A stretch of DNA of 64,000 nt from Mastigias papua (taxonomy: Eukaryota > Cnidaria > Scyphozoa > Rhizostomeae > Mastigiidae): positions 11,134,191 to 11,198,190 of the forward strand of contig OZ025269.1 of assembly GCA_964019165.1 (NCBI GenBank), read 5' to 3'. The notes under the pieces were generated by a model, which saw only the letters and a program-made list of their open reading frames with translations, searched no databases and was not told the DNA's origin. The position numbers were made by a program, and so were the translations under genes. Positions 1-13,476 of this stretch are shown here, in pieces (within the stretch, counting starts at the first letter, position 1; each line of letters begins with the position of its first letter).

Positions 1-430
1 TTATTTAAGCACACTTCAGTTACTGTTGGTCTGTTTGGGGTTGTTGTGGGATAGCTAAATTGAAATTCTTCCAGAAACTACAGAGCAGAGCCAGAAGAGC
101 CTCCAACATTTTCTGAAGTCTACTAACTAGACTCTTTAGCTCACTAAGTGCTGGATGGTATGATACTATAAACGGAATACGACCTTTCCTCTCCTCTCTA
201 CATCTACTTTTCCTGGATAAGTAGAGTCGCTCTATCTAAGCTAATTGCACGAGCTACCCGTTCCCTCGCAAAGTTCTACTTGTATTCCCTCTGCACTAAT
301 CCTCCCACCAAATCTTCTGATATATTTCTAAACTTCTCCTCATCCACGCATAACGTCTTACCTCTAAGAGACGGATTTTTGCTCCGTATTAACAAAGAAC
401 TTAGATATAAAAGATCAAATATCCAAACGA
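1..430 (+). pseudogene. LINE reverse transcriptase C-terminal fragment
   Basis: Translated on the + strand, the first ~110 bases give a run resembling the post-polymerase region of CR1/Jockey-like LINE proteins, with the motif SVWGCCG followed by QKLQSRARRA. That matches the 'SVWG…LQKLQNRAAR' signature seen intact in the better-preserved LINE at 34.5-35.1 kb. Bases 200-430 continue with weaker, frame-shifting similarity. The fragment is truncated by the window edge and has many stops, so it is a dead remnant. The clade assignment is inference. Confidence 0.55.
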
Positions 431-1000
431 ATCGCAAAAGCAGCTATGTGTTTTAGATTACTAAAGAAAAGAACGAGGGAAACTAATAAACTATCTATAA
501 AAGTCAATGTTCGCATATACGAAGCCTGAATGCTGTCCTCTTTGCTCTATTGCTCAGATACATGGGTAACATATGCTTAAAACATAGAAAGAAAAATAGT
601 TTTCACTTGAGGTATCTTCGTAACTTGCTGAAAACAACATGACACGAAAGGATACCTGATAGAGGTACTACAACGCCTAGGGAAATCGTACATAGCAGCT
701 ATGATAATGCAGAGAGACTAAGATGGATTGGACATGTTAACAGAGTGAATGGTAGCCATGTTCCCAAGATTCTTCTTTTCAGCGAAACTCGTGATGGCTC
801 CCAGAAAGGTGGTCGTGCCCCGATGAGATGCCACGCTAATTGCAAAACTGCCATGAAGGCCTTTTACATTAATGCAGGAAGCTGGGAGGTTTGTACAACA
901 GAAAGTTCTTCCTGGAATGAAACTGTGACAATGGCAGCAAGATTTTATACGGAGAAAGGAGGAGAGCAAGACAAGAACAAAACGGCCTGTAACACACTTG
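431..1000 (+). pseudogene. RTE-like LINE C-terminal fragment
   Basis: The + strand translation at about 720-1000 reads LRWIGHVNRVN and then a basic tail with SSWNETV. This matches the C-terminal region of RTE-like LINE proteins, where 'RWxGHVxRM' is followed by a Gly-Arg-Pro stretch and 'RSSWR'. Upstream (430-700) the same protein type can be followed through several stops and shifts (motif 'RIYEA…CSDTWV'). No intact reading frame remains. The same family, in better condition, occurs in FPGT introns 1 and 2. Confidence 0.6.
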
Positions 1001-1209
1001 GATACAGGAAGTGATAGAATTATTTGTGACAGTTGTAACAAATATTACTGGTCAAGAATTGAACTGATTAGTAATATTAATAATGATATACATGTTTATA
1101 TAGGATGAACCTTTTCGGAATAAATGATATTGCTATCAATAAGGGTACTGTATTAAAGAAAAGTAAAAGGAACGTTAAAAGCCTAGCACAGTAATTGGTG
1201 AAAAACTTA

Positions 1210-2680
1210 GATTTTCTATTTTACATTTAAAGTTCGCAAACTAACATTCGTTTCTGATGTTTCCTGGAAATCCATTGAAGGTCAGTGCACCTTGAAAGTG
1301 AATGTCTTTCTTCCTGCTTCTGTTCTATCTTTTGGCAAACATTTGTTTGAGGAACGCTTCCTCGCGTACCTCTTCTATGATTAAAGCCCACAAACGTGTC
1401 CCAAAGTGGTGGAGGAACAGAGTCATTTAGTGACTTATATTCATCGACTGCAGCTCGTTTGATCCATACATGAGCCAAAGGGTCCATTTTCAGGGTCGTC
1501 ATTTTATTAGGAGAAATGATCTTAAAGGCTCTGCCTTATCATGACTATATATTTTCTCTGCAACTAGCAAAGAGATATTGGGACATTCGCAGGAGGAGTT
1601 TCAACTGATTTAAGGCTCGCTTATAGATCTTGTCAATTTGCTTACTCATTGTTAGCTTATTGTCTTGTATGATTTCTAGGTATTCATAACTTGCTGCTTA
1701 GTTTATCGGATTGCCATCTAGAAAAATATTACATGATGGTTTTTACCTGTGCCGTAAATACCAAATTCTGTTTTAACTTTATTGAAATTTGCTATTAGGC
1801 TGTTCTAGGAAACCATTTGTTTACTAAGTTTGCCTCGTGATTCAAAACTTCCTCTAGAGCCACTACCAATCTTTCCGAAAAAAGATTACTACATCATCCG
1901 CCGACAGAAGTATTTTCCATTTCTCTAGAACCAGGTGCACGCTATTAGTCAATAAAATGAACAGAAATGGCCCAGGGGTTGATCTTTGAGGCACTTCATG
2001 TGTCATCTGCTTAGCTGTGATGTTGAATGATCAAAGCAAACAAACTACCTTCTGCTGAACCGATAGTCTTTAAACCAGGCAATTTCTTTGCTTTGTATAC
2101 CATAGCATTGCAATTTGTCTGATAACATTCCATGATGGACAGAGTCAAAAGCTTTGCGCAAGTCCATGAATAGTGCTCCTCTGCAGCAGCTCTGTTCCAT
2201 GCTTTTACGGACATGCTCTGTAAGAAGCGTTATTGCTTACTGAGTTGATCGCTCTCATCGAATGCCAAATTGTTTCCAAGATAGGAGGTTGTTACGTTCT
2301 AGGTACTCCTAGAGTTCACGGTGCAAGCCTTTCTAGCACTTTAGACAGAATGTTTGAAACAGAAATTGGTCTGTAGTTATAAAAATTCGTAAGTGATTCT
2401 GGTTGTAAACTTTGATTTGCTAGAGTATATAAAATCGGGGCAATTTGTTCAGCGCCATCCCTTACAAGGTTTGCACGTAAGTTGTCACAGCCGACAGATT
2501 TTGAAACGTTTATTGATTTTAAGCATATTGCTATCTCTGTCAGGACTATAGTCGGAAACTGGTATACGTAGTTATTTGGGTTAATTTGCGAGGAAATCGG
2601 CTTCCCATTAAGGTACTGCCAAGTTCTACTGATCAGAGATTAGGCACCTTTTTGAACGGAAGACCTAGTGTTGGTGAGGA
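1210..2680 (-). pseudogene. Degenerate LINE reverse transcriptase (CR1/Jockey-like)
   Basis: Reading the - strand from about 2680 down to 1210 gives pieces of one LINE polymerase in order. Near 2160 a 'MDL-K-AFDSVHHGML' type motif marks the RT palm. At about 2000-1900 there is 'GSTPGPFLFILLIN' and then an ADD catalytic box with Ser in place of the usual aromatic residue (SADD). At 1440-1300 there is the C-terminal 'YKSLNDSVP' region. Stops and frameshifts separate the pieces, so the copy is inactive. Order and spacing fit a single 5'-truncated insertion. Confidence 0.65.
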
Positions 2681-2930
2681 TGAAACAGAAACCATTTGAT
2701 ATCTTTCTTTTATCGGACACGAGTTCACCTTCGATACGAAACAAGTTAGATGTTAGACCTTTCTTGCTTGAAGAGCAGGTTAACTTAATTTGCTTCCAAA
2801 AGTCAAGTTCAAACTCATCAGGCTTAAGACACTAATACTTTTCATACATATATTATGATCGCTTTTATACGTATATGAAGATTGCCTGCTCCCTACTATA
2901 TATATACAAATGTATATGTATCTGTATAAA

Positions 2931-3303
<373 letters not shown>

Positions 3304-5730
3304 TAACTGATCCTAGGTCGCTTCCGCAACGTATTTAAATTGCATAAAAAGAATCAACCACAAATATAGTTTTCTGTAAGTACGACGTTTCCCTGAAATG
3401 AGGCTGAGATTTTCTTAAGGTTTCCCTTTTATTGGACTAAGCTGGTTGAAAGAGGTTACCATTATTTGTTTTAAAAATGTTTGATTTTTCTTATCCAAGA
3501 TCATGACAGAACAGTTTCAATCTTTGTAAATGAGCTTGCAAGGCATCAGCTAATAAGATTTCTGGCACATAAAAAAGATGGACTGTGGAATTCGAGCTTT
3601 ATTTTTGCAAGATTTCGGGCTTTTGACCGTCATTTTCTTATAAACCTTTTTAATAAAGTACGTGTATAGAACTATCTAAATAAAATAAGAAAGGAAAGAT
3701 GTGTATTTTACAACAAACACTAATCCATGTGAACTCCCTGGAGTACTTGTTACAAGTAGCAAAGAGATGCTATGTACTCACGTGTTGATTCTTTTGCCTT
3801 CTCTAACCTGATAACTCTCCTCAGCAATGGGCAGTCAGCAAATGTACTTGGAGAACCCTTTGATTACTCATTTATCAAGCATCAACTGGTAGTGTTCTCT
3901 AACCTGTTCATGCAGCTCGATTGGCAGATCACTCAACATTGTTGATGACTCCAAGCACGGGGCCATGCTTTACCAATAATTTGTTTATAAGTCAAGATCC
4001 AGTAGCTGGAAGTATGATGATTTTTGATGCAAACATGAAGCCACGTCGATTGCACATTCGCTCAGTTGAATTTGTCTCATAGAGTGTGAGATCATTAAAT
4101 AGTATTTAACAATTTTATCCTTCTAGTGTGGACTATCTTGTTGCGACAACTGGAGTTACCCGAATGCATAATTTCTAAAAGTAGTACATTGTGTAGGACT
4201 ATCCTATAATGTGTACTCTATTGTCTAAAACTCAAATACAAGCATTTTCTTATATAAGGTCTAAAGCGACATCAAAGTTGAGATTACCGATGCAAAGGGA
4301 AAAAGAGAATCTAATTTTCTGTTCCCATCACTCAATGACGTAGGATCTCAATTTGTCCTTAGTACTTAGTATCAAAGTTTTCTTTGCTCAATAAAGATTG
4401 CTACACGCTTATTTCATAAGGAATCTAGCTCAAGGCATAGTTCCAAAAGTTCCTTATTTTTGAACCTCTAGTGATTAAATTGTAGTTCTAAAAGTTCCTT
4501 AACGGTTCCTTAATTTTCACCTCACAGTTAGTGTCATGAAAACGTTACAGACATATGTAAATCATGAAAATCCTGAATTTTTCCTTTAATTTTGGCTGTA
4601 ACGCCTTTAATTTTGGCTGTAACGTAAGATCAATGAAAAATAAAGGACTTGACACAAGCATAGCAAATTATCTATACGTGTTTTGGCTGCAAATGCATAG
4701 AACCAGCTTCCAAATTCTAGATTGTTTGGTGTTATACAAATTGTTCAAGTTAAAAATTCCTTAGGGAATTTTCCTTTAGTAGTATAAGTTCTTTAAATAT
4801 TTCGCCATTCTTCAAGTAGGTTCCTTATACAGTGGCTCCTTACAAAAAATAGAGTGTACTGTGAAAAAGCTGATGTAGATGGATGGAACTATTTGAATAG
4901 TTCTCACTTGTAAATAAATGGGAAGGTAAAAGGATGCCCTCTTCAAAGCGGTTACCTGCCATTTCACTCTGTTTGTAAATGGCCGTAAGGTTATGCACTC
5001 AATTGTACTGTTTTTCCACTTGAGTAGTTACCATTATCAGCTAAAGTGTCGAAAGCAGGCACTTTGATGAGACATTGGATTCGAAATTTCATAATATTGT
5101 AACCTAACTTACTCGTGCGTGAATTTCAAACTTAACGTAACTCTAAAAAGTATGTATTATTATTAGAACAATCAATTAATCATTTCTTTGAGTCATTTGC
5201 TTATTTTCCACTTATATATCTGCGCTAGGGATTTAACACCCGCTAATCTATTCGTGTATCATATCAGTTTTAGCTTGCTACACTTATCAAGAGGAATTAA
5301 GAATAAATGAAATTCTAATAATGAACAGCTATTCCAGAATATTGATAAGACTGCCAAATAAGGACCAAAATTTTACAATACCTCAATTGCCAAGAAAATT
5401 AGGAAACAAAGGATGATATCGTGTCAATATCCTAATGACAGCAATGCGAGCTTGCTACTAGTTTTGATAGAAACTTACTGTATAAGATATAGTTGTAAAG
5501 CAAGAACGATAATAAAAGAACCTTGTCTATTCCAGCATATATTTTCTGTTAGGCTGTAGTGGCCCTGAACACAGGGAATAAAACCTTCATCTCAGACCTT
5601 CCTTTTTTCATCATTCATTCATGACCGGCTTGTCACCCAGTGTTGTCTTCTCAAACCTAGGCATCACCTTACATAATTAGTATGTAATATTTCTTCAACC
5701 AAATATGTATAAATATATGTGTAGGACTAT
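3304..5730. other. AT-rich stretch without a recognisable gene
   Basis: I see no coding similarity, RNA gene or TIR pair here. Small local structure: a perfect 21-bp tandem pair at 4583-4603 and 4604-4624, and several scattered copies of the word GTTCCTTA between 4440 and 4830. At 5556-5602 a ~45-bp segment ending in AACCTTCATCTCAG resembles 11604-11650, so it belongs to a dispersed repeat. Confidence 0.5.
4583..4624. repeat. 21-bp perfect tandem pair
   Basis: Two adjacent identical 21-base units beginning CCTTTAATTTTGG and ending TGTAACG. A simple local duplication with no sign of function. Confidence 0.9.
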
Positions 5731-7914
5731 GTTCATGAGTTAGTCAGTAGATCAGTCCGTTAACACAACATCGTGTATCTCTGGTTTCGTGTTCTTTGCA
5801 CGTTAAATAAGACTGCATCAGCTTCAACCAGAAGCCAAGACACTCTCTTCATCAAACTGCTTCAAACCTTAAACCTTCTAAAAACCCAATTAGTTTATAG
5901 ACGACATTTTAAGAATATGAATAACCAATAAGTAGTAGGAATCAAGTTAAGACGAGACCATTTTGTATTCACAGCGTTACTGGGGGGAGGGCTTGGGAAC
6001 CTTAGCCCCACCCGAACTTATTGCCATCCAGCACTTTTTCTACTGTTTGCCAAGCAATTCATTGCTTGCAGTCCCCCAACTTTTTATATATTGCCCCCTA
6101 CTTTTTCTTTGGCAGCACCGTGCCTGTGTTGAGACATATCAAAAGAGCTATTATAAGACATAATGTTATTAGTTATTTACGAGGAATCAAGCTATATATT
6201 CACGACAATTCCAATGTCTTAAATTCATTCCAAGATTCATCATCAGCAAGTAAAATAGCACTAAAACCACCAGTAAATAGACAATGTCAATAGGTACCAA
6301 GTAAGGGCAACGACCGTGCAAGAAATGGCAAAGACCGTACAAAACCAACAATTGACGAGGATAACATGTCAATCAAGAGGGTAAACAAGGAAACAAGAAC
6401 AGGCAGGACAGCAAACAGCAATTAAAGTAAGCAATAACATGTCGATCACTCAGAATGAGTCGACTCTGTAGTGCAGGCCCGTAGGCAGCTGAAGCCCATG
6501 ATGTCAGTGACCGTAAAGAAGGGTAAAGTGGAGTCTGCGTGCGAACCCACGAAGAAAAAATTAATACCACACCCTTTGCTTATTAAGGAAATTCTTTTTC
6601 TAAACGTAGTCATGCACCACCATTGTAATTATAAGTGGCAGATGAAATCAATGATTTGTGTGAGAATCTTAATTAGTTTTTGCGACATTTTTCAACAAAT
6701 CTCCATATTTAAGCATTTGGCCCAGAAACTCCCCTGTAGCTCTGCCATTGCATTGATGTCAAATAGAAAGTTGTTCCAAGAGAGGTTCATTTTTCGATAG
6801 GAATCAAGATTGCGCTCGTCTAGAATCATGGTGTACAATATAGTGCATCATAATTGCTTAAATTGTTATTTAAAGTACTCAACCGTTCCAACAAGCATTT
6901 CAAGCAATTTTTAATGAAGAAATGATATGGGGATAGCTATGAAACCATAGGTATATACATGTTTTATGTATTTCTGTCAGATCAAGCGGCGCAGGATCAC
7001 ATCATAGTATGAGTAAAAACGACTATTTGGAATATCTGGAAATGCATTTTCAGCCAATTATTGGAACGACACTGCCCGCGTTGTCCCACACTGTCTACTG
7101 GCCTGTGGTGGTGCATAGGCTATCCAAAAGAATTGCCAGTCGTACTGAAAACTTCAAAGCTTTCAAGGGATGAATAATTACCCGACTTAGAAATGTGGTG
7201 AATGCTAGCAGAAGTACTTTTGTTTATCTTTTGGCCTGCTTTAGTACTTACCAGGTGCTCTCTGCAAGGAGCAACAAGGTTGTAAGAAGCTTTCCCATAG
7301 GAAGAAGCATTATTTATATTCATATGAACGTATAGATGTTAGAAAACTAAAAAGACGATGCCATGGGGATTACAATATTAGTTATCTACCCCATGATCCG
7401 TACATTAAACGAGTAAACAGAACTGACTAAAATGAAAACGGAGGATACATGCATAAGAGAAGCATCAGTTGTGGGGATCTTTAAAGGAGCTGGAGCAAGC
7501 GTATTAAGACATAAGCTCCGTTCTTATAATATAAGAAGTGGTAAATTTTAGAACGAATTCATTCCATTTAAACAGAGGTCCCGAGAGATTTCAAAGGCTC
7601 TGGAGCAGAAGAGAAACATGAGGCGCCTTGCGAGCAAAGCAAGCAGAGAAATTTTAAAGTTCCGGAAATTAACTCCGGAAAATTACTGCTAGTCTTCTTT
7701 ATAAGGCCTCCTTGACCTTGAAATTGGAAGTTATGAGGCCCCTGGACACTGAGGCCCACTGACAGTTTGCTCTATCTGTCCCCTTTCGGTGGCCTTGACT
7801 TCAAATTGCAACTTTTTGTCAAAATTTAGTAGAATCTGCAAAAGGATAGGAATTGGAACGTAGTTAGATTGAAGAGCGCATTACTGGAAGGATCAGGCAT
7901 GTAGGCTACACTTT

Positions 7915-8120
7915 TGTTATTTGAAAGAACATTGGGCTTATAGGAACGTGTGTTGTTGTGTCGTATAAGCTACTTAGCACGTTCTGTGACATCCTTCGTT
8001 GATTAGCGTTTAGGCTCTGATCACTATTTAACGTACAGAGAACACGAAGGCAGAGAGAGGATACGTTGTTGACGGTACTCCGACTCTACTCTGATTAAAC
8101 TTTACAGCATAAATTATGTG
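7915..8120 (-). repeat. Dispersed LTR-like repeat, copy 1
   Basis: The reverse complement of this segment aligns with 59115-59310 over about 200 bases, with roughly three quarters of positions equal by eye. Shared blocks include TCTCTCTGCC, CGTGTTCTCTG, CACGTTAAATA and CAACGAAGGATGTCACAGAAC. A shorter related piece lies near 5785-5815. No coding sequence adjoins either copy. They could be solo LTRs or a short non-autonomous element; termini were not resolved. Confidence 0.6.
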
Positions 8121-8229
8121 GATACATACATAAACAGAGAACATCCCAAAGTAAAGATAAATTACGTAGAGGAAGAGTTAGGTTGTTGTTAGTACATTGT
8201 TGAATAGATTCGTGTGGCGATGATTGCGT

Positions 8230-8945
8230 AATAAACAACAGAAGAGGAACGAGCCCTTGGACTTATTAAATATTCTAAGGAATATCTACCTATAGATATA
8301 TTATACAAAATGTACAGAAGTGTTGTTGAGCCCCATTTTAGATCCTGTTGTTCCTTCTGGGGCTGCTCTACAGAATCAAACATTAACAAACTTGCAGAAT
8401 ATCAAAAATAGAACAACTAGAATTGTAATTAGCAATCCTTACTATTTATGAGCTGCTCCAATAATAATACAGGATCTTGGCTGGTCAACTATTGGCGATC
8501 TTATTAGAGAAGAGACAGCTACGTTAACAGATAAATCCTTAAATTCACTTGCTCCAGATTCCTTGAGAAAATTGTTCTTAAAGTGTGCGGATACTAGAGA
8601 GCGGATTTTACGCTCATCAGGCACTAATTTTAGGATACCACTCCTAAAAGCGATCAATGGCCAAAGGCTTTTCATATCGAGGTGCTAAAGTATGGAACGG
8701 TCTAGAAATGCAAGCTAAACAGGCAGTCTCCTTGAAAATCTTCAAAGACCAGCATTAGATAGGGACAGTTTTTACTCACTTTACCTCTTTATTTTATTCT
8801 GTAAATTAGGTATGGAGATTAGACATGTATACTTACTTTATACTTATTTATAGGGTTTATTATTTTTTTTACAGGTTCGGTTGAAAAGCATTTTGTATGA
8901 ACCTTGTAAACCTGTATATTTTAAATGAAATGAAATGAATGAAAG
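8230..8945 (+). pseudogene. CR1-like LINE 3' end with GAAAT-type tail
   Basis: The + strand translation starts ALGLIKYSKEYLP and includes MYRSVVEPHFRSCCSFWG. This corresponds to the 'GLLKY…IYRSIVGPHLNYCCSVW' stretch of the LINE at 34.5 kb. Several stops and shifts follow up to about 8760. Near 8926 the sequence ends in a short (AAATG)n run, as expected of the 3' tail of such LINEs. Confidence 0.65.
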
Positions 8946-9024
8946 GTGTGTGATGGCCGGAGTGATGCAAGATGTTGTCCAAGGTGTTTGGTAGAGGAAT
9001 GAGAATGAATGAAAGAAGACAAAC

Positions 9025-9115
9025 TAACATTGAACAAGAAATGGCCTAAGCTACAATGTTTACATTCACTACAGGCTGATTGTGTCGTTGACGTTGTGCT
9101 TGAATTTGAGGAGAT
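9025..9115 (+). pseudogene. Fragment of the multicopy gene family also present at 50.3-51.8 kb
   Basis: On the + strand this stretch closely matches the reverse complement of 51345-51430. It shares TAAACATTGT, AGCTTAGGCCATTTCTT-type words and the surrounding order, with a few substitutions. The encoded words include KKWPKLQCL in the 51 kb copy. It shows that the otherwise unrecognised gene at 50-52 kb belongs to a repeated family. Only about 90 bases are clearly shared. Confidence 0.5.
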
Positions 9116-9260
9116 TTGGTTTGTTCAGACCAACCCTAAGTTGAGTTGATAATGCCAGCCCTCCAGAGAGGGCGCCACAATTTAGATCGATTTAGATTGG
9201 TTTACGTGTATATATATGTATATTGGTAAACTAGAAATAAAATCGATGTAAAATAATTTC

Positions 9261-9273
9261 ACACAAACACACA

Positions 9274-9320
<47 letters not shown>

Positions 9321-9329
9321 ACACACACA

Positions 9330-9404
<75 letters not shown>
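9261..9404. repeat. (AC)n microsatellite
   Basis: About 140 bases of AC repeats with a few AT or AA interruptions. The poly-CV reading frame on the - strand is an artefact of this repeat. Confidence 0.97.
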
Positions 9405-9406
<2 letters not shown>

Positions 9407-9749
9407 GTTGGACTGGGGAGACATTCCCCCAAGTTTTTTCAAGATCACTTTTGCAATTAGTAAAAATTTGGGTAGAAAAGGTTTGAGGATGTGGGAGACC
9501 TCTAGCAAAGTATAATGCAATGTAGTATCTTGTTATTGCTGTTTGTAATGTTTTTATCCCCCATTAATTGGAATTTTATTGTACGTTGGCACAATAGGCG
9601 TGGTCCAATAGGGCATGTTCTGCCAAAATCCCACAGTCTGCGGTGGCTGGTGCAACCCCTGGATCCCGCGGGGATCATAGATACGGAAGACAGAATTAGA
9701 AAGAAGCCTAGTAGGGGAAAGTAGTTTATTCTTGAACATATAAATGGGA

Positions 9750-10090
9750 GAGGATTTTCTTATCTCAGGGTCTAGTGTACTCCATTCATTTAAGCTGTCC
9801 GAAAAACACCTTGCTTTGAATTTTTCATTTCTTGCCCTTATCTGACAATAGCCGGTTGATTACGAAAATTTTAATCATAATAGCTCAGTTTAGGTCACTA
9901 ATATTATCAGGTATTGAGTTGTTAATTATTTTGTATAGCATGAAGAGTCTCCTACTCCATCTTCTCGACTGTGGCGATCCCCAGCTTAATTCTTGATACA
10001 GGTTACCTTGGGAATGTTATCATTCCTATTGCTTATCTTAATTTGGAAATAACCGCATGGATATGGCTTGAACAATCCAGCCTGTCAAGT
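9750..10090 (-). pseudogene. LINE C-terminal fragment
   Basis: The - strand translation contains LFMLYKIINNSIPDNISDL. This is the 'LFYKIINNL-P--L-DL' region near the C-terminus of CR1/Jockey-like LINE proteins, with a weaker tail toward 9750. Frames are broken. Confidence 0.55.
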
Positions 10091-10869
10091 TATTGTTCCC
10101 GGCAAATGTACGGTCATGGAAAAGTAGCTATCGTGAGCAGGGACAAGTGAAAGCCACGTTTCAAAAGGAAGAAGAGGAGGTGAAGCTAAAGTTAATGATC
10201 GCTTATGACAAGGAGAGACAACCAAAACTTAAGGAACTTTGACTGTATGTTCTTCTATAATTTTCTTTATGTGACTTTCATGTGATTTTAGGTCTGTTGT
10301 TGCTACCACAGACGTTATTGGTAGATCACTTCACTTTCTACAGCAGATCGAATAATTAGGCTCAATAATTATGCGATTTACTTGCCTCATTCTGAAGTCC
10401 ATCTGAGAAGCACAGCCTTGAATCGAGCATTTATGCTCGCTTACTCTCAGTACTTGCGAATTGTAGAAAAATATCCTTTTTCTTCAGAGGTCTCGTCCAT
10501 AGCAACACAAGAGAAGCTTCTAGTTTATCTATCTTATATCGTCATAACTCAACGAAAATCAATAACTAACTCGCATACAAATCTACGCTAGTATTTATAG
10601 TAAAACAACAATCCAAAGTCCAACTAGCTTTTATGCAAAACACTTTGTTTAGGTAACCAATAAATGCCACGAAAACGTCTCAAGTGAGATTCTTAATCAT
10701 AAAAGTCCAAATCACGTCTCGTTGGGGAATTTCTTACTCGTCGTTATCTACAGCATATCTCTTGAAGGAGTTTGAGGTTCATGTCTACTGTACGTCTTTA
10801 GACAGCCTCTTTGCAGTGTTCATAACAATGGCATAGTATTGTCAATTCTATTTCTCCTTATTGGAAAGA

Positions 10870-11515
10870 TTATTTCAGCAGCTTGCGTACTAGGATCAAG
10901 ATTAAAGGACATCCGCCATTATGGGCCCACAATTTTATACGTTCAAGATCATATTTTATATCATCAGCTGCCTCTTTAGGGCCATATATGATAGGAAAAA
11001 GGGACATATCATCAGTAAAACAATTTTACGGTACAGGGAAGGTCCTCAGTCTAGTCATTGATAAAAGCAAGAAACATCAACGGTACAAGCAGTGAACCCT
11101 GTGGGACACCTGCAGAAATGTTTCCACATCTGGACGATTTGCCATTTAAAACTGTTCCCTGATTATGATTCTACAGAAAGCTGTAGAGAAACTATATAAG
11201 TATATAAAGACACCACATCTGCGCAATTTATACGGCAGTCTTTCATGCCATACCTGATCGAATGCCTTAGGAATGTTGAAGTGAACGGAGCAGACATTGA
11301 GAGTAGGACTACAGTCGAAAGCAGAATAAACTGAGTCTGGTATGGAATCTAACTGATTGATCGTTGAGTCGCCCTGCTCAAAACCTGTCTGGTTAGAATT
11401 CAAAACGTTCTTTTTAATTAGATGATAATACAAGGAGTGAAAGAAGGCAAGTTTTTCCAGGATTTTTCCAAAAAGTGGCAGAAGAGAGATCAGTGCACGA
11501 CATGATAGCTGTTAG
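10870..11515 (-). pseudogene. LINE reverse transcriptase core fragment
   Basis: On the - strand, descending from 11515, the order is: an N-terminal RT piece (NVLNSNQTGF…), 'IPKAFDQVWHERLPYKL' (palm motif A region with KAFD), then 'AGVPQGSLLVPLMF' (motif B region), then FTDD near 11010 as the catalytic motif C variant. This is the order of a non-LTR RT. At least two frame changes separate the motifs, and the usual aromatic-A-D-D reads F-T-D-D. Confidence 0.7.
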
Positions 11516-11959
11516 GCTCATTTAGCGATTTGCACACAAAGAAGCATTGGCTTTTGGAGACTATTTCAAATCGATATTCCAGAACAACATATATAAATTT
11601 ATGCAGTGACCCTAAACGTCGTGAATATAACCTTCATCTCAGGCGGGAAGATTCAGGATTTCAATACCTTCACGAGTGACAAAGACTATAAATTGGTCGA
11701 CCGAACAAAAATATAAACAGTTTCAAAATTCTCTAAGAAAAGGAAACTTCAAGATTTTTCAGGAAAAGGACAGGTGCCTGGTCCCGCAGGATCTACCCCG
11801 CAGTTGCGCGCCTGCCTTCCAAGTAAATGAATTTGTCCTTTAAGGTACTATGTTTTACTTTTTAACTTAAGAAAGGAAAGTTTATCCTAATAAGCATTAT
11901 CCTAATAATACAACAATGCTAATTGCTTCTTCTTAGAAATATGACGACTTGACAAAATG

Positions 11960-12135
11960 TAGTTATCATAAGCGTCGGAACAACGGGGTGTGTTGGGGGG
12001 ACTGCTGTCCCCCCACTTTTCTGGCAAATGTACTTCAGTGCCGTTTTAGCACCCTCTACTTCCCTGCAGTCTTAGCTTGCCTACTTGAGCCCCCCCCCCC
12101 ACCAAAAGTATTGGTCCATCACCCCTGGTTTATAA
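11960..12135. repeat. GC-rich repeat-like segment with C/G runs
   Basis: A G-run then C-run hairpin (GGGGGGACTGCTGTCCCCCC) is followed by a long C-run. A comparable G/C-run segment lies at 5965-6125. The look is of a short non-autonomous element, but I could not define termini or target duplications. Confidence 0.3.
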
Positions 12136-12399
12136 GATAAGCATTGGCTCTTTACTACCATGATAATTCCAAACTTGAATGATTTAACTTCAAAATCAAC
12201 TATGTGAACCAATTTTAGTGCTCCCAATTTAAATATGATTGTTCACAGTGCTGTTGGCTTTAGAAAAAAACACGCAATAAGCCCCAGTCAATCGATCTGG
12301 TTGTGTCTAACGACTTTACAGTTCATGGTGGCATGGCTTTGATGAATAAAATCATAACATTTTGATTTGATTAATCTAGATTTTGCAGCGCCAATCGAC

Positions 12400-13030
12400 A
12401 GTTAGTTCCTTCTGGCTAATTCGATTATACAAATCTACTGTTATCTTATGCAGGTAGATGTTTATCAGACAGGTTATTTCTGGGATGTCTGGAGGGGGAA
12501 TATCTAAATCATTATTTAATATGTAACAGGGCCTCAGCACAATTCATATTATAAGCAGAATAAACCCAAGCACGTTACCATGCCAGTAATCTTACCGTCT
12601 CTAATCCTTATTCGGTTTTGAACACTCATGGTCTCATCATCAGGGTGTACCATCAGTAAACATTTTTATTTAAGTATAGATGCCGCCATTTAGAACAATG
12701 ATGGTAACTAACAAGTTTACTGGAACGAGCATTGATCCTTGGGGAATACCTGTTGACATGACTGACCAGTTTTTGCTTTTTCATTTAAACAACATGGATT
12801 GTTTTCGATTTCTCAAATAGCATTTGAGCCTCCTAATGGCATTTCTGGAGGTTCTAATACATTTTAAATTCTGTTTTCGATTTCTCAAATAGCATTTGAG
12901 CCTCCTAATGGCATTTCTGGAGGTTCTAATACATTTTAAATTCTGCCTGCACTGTTTCATGTTTGCGGATATACAAAGGCATTTGATAAAATACAGTATA
13001 CTTTTCCGATATGAGGTTTAATTATACCTT
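12400..13030 (-). pseudogene. LINE RT remnant
   Basis: The - strand translation around 12770-12680 gives 'GIPQGSMLVPVNLLVTII', the RT motif B region of non-LTR elements. Lower coordinates carry weaker C-terminal similarity. The copy is interrupted by a 72-bp tandem duplication and many stops. Confidence 0.5.
12801..12944. repeat. Perfect 72-bp tandem duplication
   Basis: Bases 12801-12872 are repeated without a visible mismatch at 12873-12944. The unit starts GTTTTCGATTTCTCAAATAG and ends TTTTAAATTCT. It lies inside the decayed LINE, so it arose after that insertion. Confidence 0.95.
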
Positions 13031-13476
13031 CAAGCTGGTACAGTACATCATTTAATGTTCAAAATACCCACGAAATAAATCTAATAAGCTAACAATGGAT
13101 TATTTTCAACCAGACATCAGTTAATGATTGTCGTGTCAATTAAGCCCCAGTTGAAGATGACATTTGTTTTAAATCGTATCCACGTGGATCGACAGGTCGC
13201 TAGGTTTAGCTTTAGGTGTTAGACGGGGGAAAATCAAGGTCATGGGGGTTTTCAATTCAAAGTCCTTCAAGTCTTGATCTTCTTTTTTTAAATGCATGAA
13301 AGGTTATTAACATCAAGTAGAGTTCTATGTATCCACTTTGCATACTTATTAGCGGAAGTGAGAACATTAATAGAGCTTCTATGGCCTTGATATAGGAGCT
13401 GGAGGTTTATTTAAAAATCAACATTTCCTAAGATTTATATTCCTTCAAACTATGAAACTCTGGTTGAAAAATACCT

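Noticed and set aside
9182..9520. 112-codon Cys/Val-rich frame on the - strand
   Set aside because: It is a translation of an (AC)n microsatellite.
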